The notes under the pieces: generated by a model | Seen by the model: only the letters and a program-made list of their open reading frames with translations | The model's database searches: none | What the model was told of the DNA's origin: nothing | Source of the DNA: Papilionanthe hookeriana x Papilionanthe teres | Lineage: Eukaryota > Streptophyta > Magnoliopsida > Asparagales > Orchidaceae | Length of the DNA: 64,000 nucleotides | NCBI GenBank assembly: GCA_022702705.1 | Contig: CM040428.1 | Coordinates: 97,785,805-97,849,804 of the forward strand | Direction: 5' to 3' | In this document: one piece after another, positions 1 through 10,445 of the stretch | Layout of the letters: every line of letters begins with the position of its first letter | Numbering within the stretch: position 1 is the first letter of the stretch | Position numbers and translations under genes: made by a program

Positions 1-700
1 CAACCTGTTGACCCCACGAGTCAACCTTTTTTACACACTAGAAATGGCAATTTTAGTCAAAATGGTCAATCGACTAATGAACAACCCTGTTAGCCCACAG
101 GTCAACCTTTTTACCTAAAATGACAACTTTGGTCAAAATGGTCGATATACCCCGATAATGAAGCCACAGTGACCTCACATGTCAGCCTTTTTACCTAAAA
201 TGATAACTTTGGTCAAAATGGTCAATCCGGACCCTATGACTGACCTGATGACCACATGAGTCAACCTTTTTATCAAAAATGAAAATTTTGGTCAAAATAG
301 TCAATCCGGACACGATGACCGGCCACAGTCGGCCCACGAATTCGATCTTTTTTACCTAAAATGACAATTACCGTCGAAATGGTTAATCCGAACCCAATCA
401 CTAACCCTGTTGACCACACGAGTCAACTTTTTTGCTAAAATGACAATTTCGTCAAAATAGTCAATCGAGACCCTATGACGACCACTATTGACCCCATGAG
501 TCAACCTTTTTATGAAAATGACAATTTTGGTAGTGTCGATCGAGACGATGACCAACCTGACCCCGCGAGGTCAACCTTTTGAAACTGAAATGCCAATTTT
601 GGTCAAAATGGCCAATCTAGATCCGATCACCAACCTTATTGACCCAGTAGGTCAACACAAGACCTAAAAAGTCAATTTTGGTTAAAATGATCTGATGCGA
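1..700 (+). repeat. ~80 bp tandem repeat, about 8.5 copies
   Basis: The motif GTCAACCTTTTT followed by AAAATGACAATTTTGGTCAAA recurs at about 21, 101, 181, 260, 341, 422, 500, 570 and 651, so the period is close to 80 bp. Units also share a GACC-rich segment (GACCCGATGACCAACC-like). Copies are diverged by substitutions and small indels. The array continues to the left edge of the window, so its full length is unknown. It lies inside the presumed LTR of element 0. Confidence 0.85.
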
Positions 701-3430
701 TCAAATAACCAATGACATGTTTAAGACCTCACAATGACAAAAATTAATCAAATTAATTTCAAATTTTATTTGATTAATTAAATTAACTAATAATTTAATT
801 TTAAATATTTTAATTAATCAAATGACATGATTAATTAAAATGAAAATTAAATTAAAAGTCATAAAATGACAAAATTAATCAAAATAATTGATATCAAAAA
901 TTATTTTGATTAATTAATTAGGTAATGAATTAATTTTTCAAATTTTAATTAATGACATAATTAATTAAAATGAAAAATTAAATTCAAAAGCCATAAAATC
1001 TCAAAATCCACAAATTGATTAAAAATATTGGAATTTATCAAATATTGAATTCCAAGAATTATTTTTAATTAATTAATTGACGATAATTTAATTTTTTCAT
1101 AATTTCTAATTAATGACATAATTAATTTAAGTGAAAATTAAATTGAAAAAAGTCATGAAAAAAGAGACAAAAATCAATTTTAATGACATGGATATTAATC
1201 AAATAATTAATTTGGAATTATTTCCAATTAATTGACTGATTAATAAATAATTTCATATTTAATTAATGACATAATTAATTAAATATGAAATAAAAATGAA
1301 GAGGGCATTAAATGGAATTTTTAAAACTTATGACATATGTTTTTCTAAAAATTCTAAAACTCTTTATGACATCACACATGACCTTAGGGTTTAATTCAAA
1401 ATCAATTCTTTAATTAAGTTTAAGGATATATTAAACTTAATTATCTGAAAAAGCCGTCTAAACCTTAACTAAATCAAGTTTAATACAAAACAAAACCTTT
1501 AATTAAGTTTAAGGACATATTAAACTTAATTAACCTCCTTACACATTAGGTTTAAGACAAACCTAAACCTAATTAAAGTCCTAACCCATTAGACTTAATT
1601 AAACCATTAAACCTTAATGGCAAGATTTAATCGAACACAAGCCACTAGTGGAGTCTAGCATTGGGCAAATTAAAACATTAAACCTTAACTAACTAAGGTT
1701 TAATCAAACCTAAACCTAATTAAGTCTAACCCATTAGACCTAATTAAATCATTAAACCTTAACTAACTGGGTTTAATCGAGCCTAAACCTTTAATTAGGT
1801 TTAACTTGAGTCTAGGCTGGATTAAACCATTAAACCTTAACTAGCAAGGTTTAATCGAGCATAAACCTAATTAGGTTAACTTAGGTCCAACACAATATGA
1901 ACACAAGTTTACCATTAACTTAACTTGACCATTGAACTTGAGTTTACCTTAAGTCTAGGTTCAACACAACGAACTAGCTTAACTGCTTCAATCTTAACTT
2001 GGATTCAACCGTAATGAACTTAAGTTAACCTTATGTCTAGGTTCAACCTAACTTAATTCAAACCCAGATCCGACATAAACCTTAATTAAGTCTATCACAT
2101 TAGACTTAATTAAATCATTAAACCTTAATCGACTAAGGTTAAAATAAACACAAACCATGATTAAGTCTAATTCACTAAGACTTAATATCTAAACAAATCT
2201 CGGTTAAAATCAAATTAGACTTAATTGAAACTTAAGCCTTACCTTAAAAGGACTTAGATGGTCTGCAATTCTAATTATATCTAATTTATTAGACTTAATT
2301 AACCTTTAAGTTCTATTTAAACGAAGGCTTAAAACTTAATTAGGTCTATTCGATTAAACCAAGCACCCAACAAGTTCAAACAAACATGAACTCAAGTTAA
2401 TTAGATGCAATCAACATTGAATTCAACTTAGGTTCAACCAGACATGAACCCGAGTTAATTCGATCAATATTGAATACGCTTTAGAAGCCTTTTTAACATA
2501 AGTTCGAATGGAGACATGAACTCAGTTAATTAAATTCAATAAACTTAGGTTCAACCAGACATGAACCCAAGTTCATTTGATCTATATTGAATCTAACTTT
2601 AAACTTTTTTAGCAAGTTCAAAATGACATGAACTCGAGTTAATTAGATTCGATCAACATTAGCAGATTGACTTAAGAGTTGACCGGACATGAACCCAAGT
2701 TAATTCGATCCATATTGAATCTAACTTTAAACAACACAGCAAGTTCAAACGGACATGAACTCAAGTTAAATAGATTCAATCAATATTAAAATTAACTTAG
2801 GTTCAACTAGACATGAACTCGAGTTAATTCGTCTATATTGAATCTAACTTTAAACTTTTTAACTTAAATTCGGAAACAGACATGAACTCGAGTTATTCTA
2901 ATCAAACTTTTAACTTAAGTTCAAACGGACGAAATTCAAGTTAATCTAATCCAACTATTAACTTAAGTTGAACAAACATGAACTCGAGTTAATGCAATCA
3001 TTATTAACTTAAACGAGACATGAACTTCAGTTAATTCAACTTAAGTGCAGACATACATCAACTCGAAGATTTAAGTTTAAGCTTAAGTCAAGACATAAAT
3101 TCGACATTTCAAACCAAAATAAAATTCGACATTTCAAGCCAAAATCAAATTCGACATTTCAAGCCAAAATCGACATAAATTTGACATTCAAACATTCCAT
3201 CGACAAAATCGACATAAATCGACATTTTAAACATAATCGACATAAATTTGACATTTCAAACAAGATTTAACATAATTGACATAAATTTGATGTGCAAACC
3301 TAAATCGACATAATTGACATAAATTTGACATTTCGAGACGAAATTTGACATAAAATTGGCATTTCAAATGCAAATTTGACAACACGAATATCAATCCAAA
3401 ATATTTCAAACGACATTAACTAACATTCTG
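700..3430 (+). repeat. Mosaic of diverged AT-rich short repeats
   Basis: Four consecutive repeat families lie here with no gene. About 720-1440 repeats AAAATTAAATT...AGTCATAAAATGAC with TTAATTAATTA tracts. About 1440-2240 repeats CATTAAACCTTAACTAACTAAGG and AAACCTAATTAAGTCTAA. About 2340-3060 repeats GACATGAACTCGAGTTAATTCGATC. About 3060-3420 repeats ATCGACATAAATTTGACATTTC. Each family seems to have grown locally and then diverged. The short ORFs on either strand follow repeat composition and are not supported as genes. Confidence 0.7.
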
Positions 3431-3589
3431 AATATGTTAAATTAAAACATCCTAAAAAAAATTCCGAGACAATGAATGAAAGCACTATTTATGACAATAT
3501 TTTCTTTGCAGGATGAAGACAAATTTCATTTAGATTTCCTTTGCATGTTATAGCGTGTGCTAACTGCGGTACAGGATGACATTACGGAC

Positions 3590-3875
3590 GAACAATGGCA
3601 GAAACCAAAACTTTTAGGTTAGCCATAAAATCTAAAACTTTCAACAAAACAACGACATTGACAACAATGACAAAACTAAAACTTTTAGGTTAGCCATAAA
3701 ACTTGAAACTTTCAGCAAAACGATGACAGCAGCCATAATGAAAAAAACCAAAACTTTTAGGTTAGCCACAAAAACTAAAACTTTCAACAAAAAAACGACA
3801 TCAACAACAATGACAAAACTAAAACTTTTAGGTTAGCCACAGAACCACAAACTTTCGACAAACAAAACAACATGA
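3590..3875 (+). repeat. ~71 bp tandem repeat, four copies
   Basis: The core CTTTTAGGTTAGCCA recurs at about 3611, 3682, 3754 and 3825, each followed by an ACTTTCAACAAAAC-like segment and a CGACA/CAACAATGACA segment. A single related motif (CCTTTAGGACAGCCACAAA, near 13170) occurs in the LTR of element A, so the unit seems to be amplified only in element 0. Confidence 0.8.
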
Positions 3876-4324
3876 CATGAAAACGACTATACCCAATGAC
3901 ATTTGGGATTGACCATTGGGTACTCTTTCCACAAAAATAAAGAATTTCCGGAAAACTGGTAATTGACATTAATTAGAAGTTTTCTTAGACAATTATAAAT
4001 TTTCTAAGATGTAATTAACTATAGAAGCTTTGCTTCTATGAAAATTAAAGAACCCATGATAGAATCTGCGGTTGAAACTTCACGATCTTCTTTATATAGA
4101 AACTCTAGGGATAGCAATTAGGATCTTCTTTATAAGGATTACATCACAAAACATCTTCTTTTTCTCTGTTTTATAATAGCCCTGAAATTTCTTGATTCCT
4201 TTATAGGATTCATAGAAATAAGATTAAGGCAATATCAAAGCAGAGTGGCGACTCTATGACATTGACATGAGAATTGATGGCAACGACATCCAAGAGCTTG
4301 TATCCGCTCGCCATCGAAAGAGTT

Positions 4325-4342
4325 TGGCGACTCGATGGGGAC
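4325..4342 (+). other. Primer binding site of element 0 (Tat/Ogre type)
   Basis: TGGCGACTCGATGGGGAC matches the TGGCGACTC...GGGGA form of the primer site of Ogre/Tat elements, usually assigned to an arginine tRNA. It is followed by a leader and gag-like coding sequence, as expected. A weaker look-alike, TGGCGACTCTATGAC, lies about 79 bp upstream at 4246. The tRNA was not checked base by base. Confidence 0.65.
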
Positions 4343-5195
4343 ATTCTTTCTTCTCATCTTTTGTTATCCTTTGGTTTTCATTACACATTTCGTTCTTTGA
4401 AAAATAAGAACTACAAAACTTAAAAAAAAAACTCCCGGTTTATAAACAAATCAATAATATTCGTCTTTCTTGAAATTTCAGAAAAGTTGCAATGGATTCT
4501 CGAGTTCGGTCTTTTCTTATTTTCAAGACTTTAATATATCAATGGAGGAAGAATTTCCCGCACATCGAGAATGATTATGTATTGTTTAGTGAAACATAAT
4601 TTACATTAGATAATCCATATCAAACTGATATGCAATCTTTTGAAGAATTTGACCAGCAACCTTATCAAGATGACTTTCTGAATTTTACGAGAGGATCCAC
4701 TTGAGTATATATGCGAAGATCCTTATGTTCTTGAAGAAATGAAAAAGAAAAATTGAAAGTTAAAGGAAAACAAATCTATAATGATGTTCCATAACATCCA
4801 TATGAGAAGATTGGATCATGTTCAAAACATTCACGAAAACAAAGGTCGTCTGCCTTAAAAGAAAGAAAAAGATAGAATGAGAATGATAATTTTGAAACAC
4901 TTTAAATTTTAGAGCAGTGTTTTTAGAAATCCCCTTCCTTTTTAGAAGAAAATCGGTATATCAAATTCCACATTGAATATGCTGACAATTTTCTTTCAAC
5001 CAAAGTTCTCCTCAATTCATGCTATACATTAAGTGTTTAAAAGACTAGCACGAAAAGATAAATGTTCAATTTCCGATTATTGAAAAAATGGGATGTGCGG
5101 TCTCCAAAAAATGAAAAGGAGAATTCTAACGTAAGTCCTGTTATGAAGAAACATGTTATCAATCTCCGATAGAAGATCAATGTATAGAGTGCACT
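4343..5195 (+). pseudogene. Element 0 leader and degraded N-terminal gag/ORF1 segment
   Basis: A leader of about 150 bp precedes an ATG at 4492 that opens a short frame, broken by stops near 4600. Further pieces in shifting frames contain WDVRSP-like and HVINL-like segments before the open stretch at 5196. I read this as the degraded N-terminal part of the ORF1/gag region. No domain is recognised. Base composition is AT-rich like the rest of element 0. Confidence 0.4.
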
Positions 5196-7060
5196 GTGAA
5201 GTTTCGACTAGGGCCAAGGGTGAAAAATGTGACAATTATAAAAGACAAGGCAAAATATGACAAGCTGATGTTTGAAGTGGAAGATACATCCATTAAAATA
5301 GCTGATTTGGTTTGTATGCTACAAAATACATATCCATATGATGATACACCGCCTAGAGGATCGCATCCCATCTTAAAAGACAATGTATGGAAACGGTCGT
5401 ACGAACGAAATTCGAATCACTACAAGCACCCTATGAACGTGATTTAAGAGAAAGACATAAAAAGAAAATCTTGCAAAATAATTTGAAGAAAAGATTGAAA
5501 AAATTAAAAAATGATATCAAACAATTATCGATGCGAGTAAAGAAAAACACTTCTGACGGCTCAAATGAAAACGTTGCGGTATTAATGTGGTAGAAACACG
5601 ATCTACTTCTTTAGTACGGGAACTAAATGAAGAAGACGCAACGAATGAATTACGAGCACAATTATACGACAGCGAGAACGAGCAAGGAAAATCAGTCATC
5701 TTGAGCGAGAATGGAAGAGTTCGTGGAAGCTTTGCAATATCCACCAACAAATCCATCATGGCCATTGAAATTATTAGGCAGGGAGGTTGTCCACATTTTA
5801 GAAGACGAAAAGAGAGCCAATAGACGTTGAATAAAGCACTCAAAACAAAAGGATTCCCCTCATAGCGGAATTCTAGAAAAAGATATCACTCAACTCGTGG
5901 AACAAAAGATAAAGGAAACGATGGCTCGGGTAAAAGGCCCGGATCACTAATTCCAAAGTGTAGACCGTATCCGAGAGGAATTTGATTACATCCCGTACCT
6001 ACACAAAGGTTTGTTCCTCCTTTCTTCAAAATGTTTGATGGAACGGATAAACCCAGACAACATCTAGCACATTTCAGAAGTGAGTTGCTGTAACGCGGGG
6101 AAAGTGATGCTCTTCTATTCCGACAATTTGTTAACGATCTCACGGGAGTTGCCTTTATTTGGTATACGGGGGAACTTCTTTAATGGGTTTGTTAAAACTT
6201 TTGTAGAGCTTGAAGGCCTCTTCATTCAAAGATTTCTTGGAGGTCAACATCACACTACAGTTTCGATCTTGTAATTGGAAAAAACAGAAAATAGGCGAAA
6301 GCTTAGTGGATTACATTTACGTTGGAGAAATCTCAGCATGAAATGTGAACCCACAACTCCAAGAACAACATCTTATTGAAATCCGGCTTAAGAATGTTCA
6401 TGGTCCTATAGCATTTATGATTAAGATTTACAATGAAAAGCTTTTTGAAAAATTACTCGGCAAAGCCGTCAATCTTCAGAAGAAGCTAAGAAGATGAGTG
6501 TAATGGAAAAGACTGAAAAGACAAAAGTTTGTCAAAGACATTTGAAAAGAAACGGGGAATGTTGTGGAAAAAGGCAAACAAGTGATGCGAGTTCAACGTC
6601 AAAAGAAACAACGCCAAAACCCATCGACATCACGGTCTTCACCTCAATTACAACTTCAACAACCAATCTCAGCACCTACAGACAAAAGATCAATGGCTGA
6701 AAGAATGAATAAAGAATATTCATTTAAAATGGAAACCATTGGCAAAATATTAAGTAGCTTGCTTAAAATACCGAATTTAAGCTACCGGAAGCTAAAATGA
6801 AAGCGAGAAGTCGACATGAAGGATAATCAATTGTCCTTATCATAGAATGCTTGGACACAAGATTGAAGAATGTTTTGTCTTCAAAGACTGGTTAGAGCGC
6901 AACTTTAAACAAGGAAATATAGTAATTACGAAAGAATATTTGAAAGAACATGAAAAGGAGCTCGATAAATATGATTTCGATGGAAAAATTCAAATCCGAA
7001 GAACAAGAATAAAGACAACATTGTTCGAAGTAAATCTTTTGAGGAATCCTCACTGAATAT
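5196..7060 (+). pseudogene. gag: gag of element 0, broken
   Basis: Capsid-type polyprotein remnant of a Tat/Ogre-like element, scattered over frames. Open pieces are at 5196-5447, 5387-5593 (lysine-rich, coiled-coil-like) and 5587-5823. The retrotransposon gag signature follows at about 6030-6180, with MFDGTDKP, a short HFR segment and GVAFIWYTGEL-like text. At 6847-7056 a 69-codon open piece has MLGHKIEECFVFKDWLE, the conserved segment next to the gag zinc knuckle in this lineage, with the same order as in elements A and B. Frameshifts and stops make it non-functional. Sequence from protease onward is missing. Element A's LTR starts 240 bp further on. Confidence 0.75.
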
Positions 7061-7297
7061 CAGGTTACCAGAAGCCTCAGCTGAAGGAAAAGAGAAAGAA
7101 AGACAAAGAACGAAAAGAACCGAGAGGTCTTTTAGATATGAGGGCTGCAATTCCTCTTGTGCCTTCTCGTTTCTTATGTTTCCCCGACTTCTACTAGGAT
7201 AGTTATATTGAATGAAGGATGAAAAATCCTTGAGCGGTAATTTTATGACTTCCTTTTGCTCCTACTATGAATAATAATAATTCCAGTTATTTGCTTA
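7057..7297 (+). other. Element 0 tail up to the start of element A
   Basis: About 240 bp after the gag zinc-knuckle-like segment, partly coding-like (lysine/glutamate-rich reading frame to about 7150), then noncoding. It ends against TGTTGACC, the LTR start of element A. The five bases before the LTR (GCTTA) do not match the five after element A (CCAAT), so no target duplication is seen. Confidence 0.5.
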
Positions 7298-9640
7298 TGT
7301 TGACCTCATTTTTTATGAGGTCTTTTCTCTTCTCTCTTCTTAGTACTTAGGATCTTGCCATAGGGCTTCTCTTTGACTATCTTAGAGAACTAGAAATGGG
7401 ACCCACCATAGAAATTCAAAACCTTCTTGGCTCCCTTCAAACCCCACAAGTTTGACTCTAAACCCCCAAACCACTTGGAGGTTAAAACTGACATGTGGAG
7501 GTTTAAAGGATGAGTTCCTGAGACTCTTTGGCCTTAGGATTACCTGCAGGTGGCACAGTACGGTGAGGTACTCTTACACACACCACACTCTCACACACAT
7601 TCCAACCCTAAAATCATTCTTACCCAACTTAATTCCCTGACTCATGTATGTAATTCATTTGGATGGACCTCGGCCCACTAGGCCCACGGCTAATTGGGTT
7701 AGGAACAACATAGTGAATGTCTAAAATGAGTCCTCTCATGGCTCTTGTGAGCTTAACATGGCTTCAAGGCTCAAGCAAAATGATTTCATTTCACTCACAC
7801 TTGATCAATCTTCCATTTTCCCCAAATTTCAATTTTTGACCCAGGACCCTAAACCCATGATACTGCACCAAATGCCCTTAAAATTGCCCAAAATTTGCAA
7901 AATTGCCTAAATTACCCAAATTTCCTCAAAACTAATCTAAACACTTCCCCCAATCAAATTGATCATTCATGGCCAAAATACACAAAATTTCAAAATACCC
8001 TCAATACTCCTCGAAATACCCAAAATACCTTTTAACCCAAAAAATTCCAAAAATTCGAAACCGAAAATTCCAGAAAATCCCAGTATTCCTAATTTCATGT
8101 TGTTCAACTACACCATAAGCTCATTTTGTGATTTTGGCCCACATTTATGAAAACCCCCGATTTATTTTATTTTTAACTTTAAGTCGACCTAATGTCCTGA
8201 AACCAACCCAATTGACCTCAATTTTGATTGAATCAATCCTAGAATTCAATTTAATATCCCCGATATCAATTTAGACTATATTAAAACCCAATTTTATCAA
8301 GATGTGGATCAATTTCAATTTGAAGAGTTAAAGCCCAATTTTGGCCCATGACTTAAACTTAGCCCAAAACCAACCCAACTTAACTCTAATTAACACCGAA
8401 TCTTCTCCTAAACCTTCTAACATCCTGAAACAAAACACTAACATGATTTCCCCAAAATTTGAAACCAAACTCCACCCAAACGTAACCCAAATCAAAAATA
8501 CCCAATTTAGGCCTAAACCAATCGCGAACCCGAAATATTGAAATCCCAAAATAAGCCAAAAGTTGAAAACTCTTTGTCACACCCCCGCAATATTTTCGAA
8601 GCATTAATTTTTACATCAAACCCAACATTGGCCGACTTATGCAAGTTGGCCCAATTTGATCCACTTGGCCTCATTACCAAAAAAGCCTAAATTGAACCCG
8701 ATTAAATTCGAAATCACCCCAAACTTGTTCCAAATTATTCATGGTACATTCCTAAACCAATCCCGAAGCATTTATTTGACACAACCCCTCACCAAGTTTC
8801 ATCCATCAATTTATTTCAAAACCTAAAAGCCCACTTCCTTAAACCATTTTTAAAAGCCCATTCCAAAACCATTTCAAGGCACGAGACTTATTCCAAAGCC
8901 CATGTGATATTGTGTCATCATGCCCACTTAATTAAAATCGTCAACTAAGTCCAAAACCATCATTTTGATTAAACGAAAATAGTATCATGACAAAACCAAT
9001 CAAAAATCCAAAGTTTTTAAAAAATTCCAAATAGTTTTATGAAATTGACCAAATACTTTTCCCAAGCCAAATGAAGCCATGAAGCCATGAATAAGCCATA
9101 TACGGAAACCACGGGGAGTCGCTTTACACTCACCATGTCATTTATGGCAAATGGAGGGGGCCTCTTTCTTAATCCCTCATTAAGCTTTTTAACCCCATTC
9201 ATGTCACACTTTAAACCAAGCTTAGCCCATCACCTTGGATAGAGGACTTCACCACCCTTCCTAGCTGACCCAAGATTCTCCCTCGGCCCCGAAGTCGAAG
9301 CCTTAGGGAAGTGCTTCAACCTAAACCATGACTTGACCAAATTGAGCCCAAAATGCACCCTTCCATATTCCTTTTTAAATCAAACCCTTTACACACATGG
9401 CATTAGCCAATTGAGTTCACAAACATCAAACCTGACCTCCACGACCCTGAGGTGACGACCACAGTAGGAACACCACCCCGATCGCCAAGGCTCCTACCCG
9501 GGCAGCTTAATTTGATTCAAAAGTTCAAGTTTCACACCTTGCTGAGCTGCCCCATCTAATTGGCTACCACAGCTCTTCTTCTCCTCACCAGAGCAGCAAA
9601 TCCCAGCCCTCAATTTCCCTTGGAAGCCCCTAGCCATGGC

Positions 9641-9648
9641 TATTTAAA
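9641..9648 (+). promoter_or_regulatory. LTR TATA box of element A
   Basis: TATTTAAA lies in a relatively GC-rich setting (CATGGCTATTTAAACC). The same octamer in the same setting is in element B's LTR at 51734-51727 on the other strand. Conservation in an otherwise drifting LTR supports a promoter at the U3/R boundary, with initiation expected about 30 bp downstream. U3 would then be about 2.35 kb and R-U5 about 5 kb. Confidence 0.6.
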
Positions 9649-10062
9649 CCGGTAAAATTTCCTCTCGGCCAAGGTTGGGCAGAAATCAGCCTCATAAGAA
9701 CTTCCACCCAGGCTCCTCACAGAGCTTCCCTGGCTGAGAGCAACTCACTCCTGTCTTCCTGCCCTAATTTCCACTTTGATTGAGCTCAATTTTGGAGCTT
9801 AATTCTCGGAAATCAGAACGAGAGGACATACTTGAAACTCCACCAAATCCAAATTAACTTCTCCCACACCTTCTGAGAGGAGCAGAGAAAGTTCTGACAA
9901 AAGCCCCCTCACCGAATGGCATTGCTTCCAGAGTCAAGGTTTGAAATCGGCCTTGGTCACTTTACACCTAGGCAATTCCCGAAAGCCGAGTTCATGCGGA
10001 GCTTCATGAGTGCAATTGAAGGTGCCCACAACTCTCGATTGAAGCTTCACTTGCGAGAGCCA

Positions 10063-10070
10063 AGGTATGG
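10063..10070 (+). promoter_or_regulatory. Possible 5' splice donor in LTR leader of element A
   Basis: AG|GTATGG with GT at 10065-10066, about 395 nt after the predicted start of transcription. Element B has AAG|GTAT at the equivalent place (GT at 51304-51303, - strand) with matching flanks (GCTTCACTT...AGAGCCAAGGTAT). It fits the plant donor consensus. Its use, for example to join to the acceptor at 23845, is inference. Confidence 0.35.
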
Positions 10071-10219
10071 ATCACTACTCTCTCCCTAGCTTCTGTGAAT
10101 TCTCCATTTCATTTGAATCCAAATTTTATAGCATGTAAACCATATGGATGTGTTCGTCTCCTCGAGATAGATACGCAGAGCATAAGAACACAAAAATGGA
10201 TTGAGAAATGAGAGAGATC

Positions 10220-10445
10220 TTAGGGTTTGAGTGTGGACGGCTCTCGAGACACACCAGTCGAAGACGATGATCGGTCGCCGTTGGATCGAGCGTGTATCGA
10301 ATGGACGGTGCGGATCGCGTCGGATCGAGAAGACAAGCGGGATCGCGGGACGCTTGGAGGCTGGCGACTTAGGTGGCGGCATCGAATGGGAGGCGCGACA
10401 CGTAGGGGCTTCGGAGCGCGAGGTTGACGCGGCGCCACGTGGATA
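10220..10445 (+). other. CpG-rich islet in LTR, with a G-box
   Basis: A short GC- and CpG-rich stretch inside an AT-rich LTR, ending in CACGTG (10436-10441), a G-box-type core, followed by GATAAG. The homologous segment in B (about 50930-51130) is also GC-rich but has lost the CACGTG. Both sit just downstream of the TATA/donor region. The overlapping ORFs on both strands differ between copies and look like composition effects. Confidence 0.5.

Larger units (their letters stand above)
1..4320 (+). mobile_element. LTR 3' portion of Tat/Ogre-like element 0 (left end outside window)
   Basis: Noncoding stretch ending just before a primer-binding-like site at 4325. It is AT-rich and made of successive blocks of short diverged repeats: an ~80 bp unit (1-700), AT-rich units (700-1440), units with CATTAAACCTTAACTAA (1440-2240), units with ACATGAACTCGAGTTAATT (2340-3060), units with CGACATAAATTTGACATTT (3060-3420), and an ~71 bp unit (3590-3870). 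That it is an LTR is inferred from the primer site and the gag remnant that follow. The exact LTR end is uncertain: no clean terminal CA lies right against the primer site, and CA at about 4312-4313 is one option. The small ORFs here are not convincing genes. Confidence 0.55.

Noticed and set aside
1..700. CRISPR-like array from the regular 80 bp repeat
   Set aside because: The whole unit is repeated with no unique spacers, and the setting is plant retrotransposon DNA.
3227..3409. Cys-rich 60-codon ORF on the - strand in the CGACATAAATTTGACA repeats
   Set aside because: Product follows the repeat (YVNYVKS-like units), in tandem-repeat DNA. No sign of a gene.
4246..4260. TGGCGACTCTATGAC as the primer site of element 0
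   Set aside because: Lacks the GGGGA part that the site at 4325 has. Probably an older duplication of the same region.
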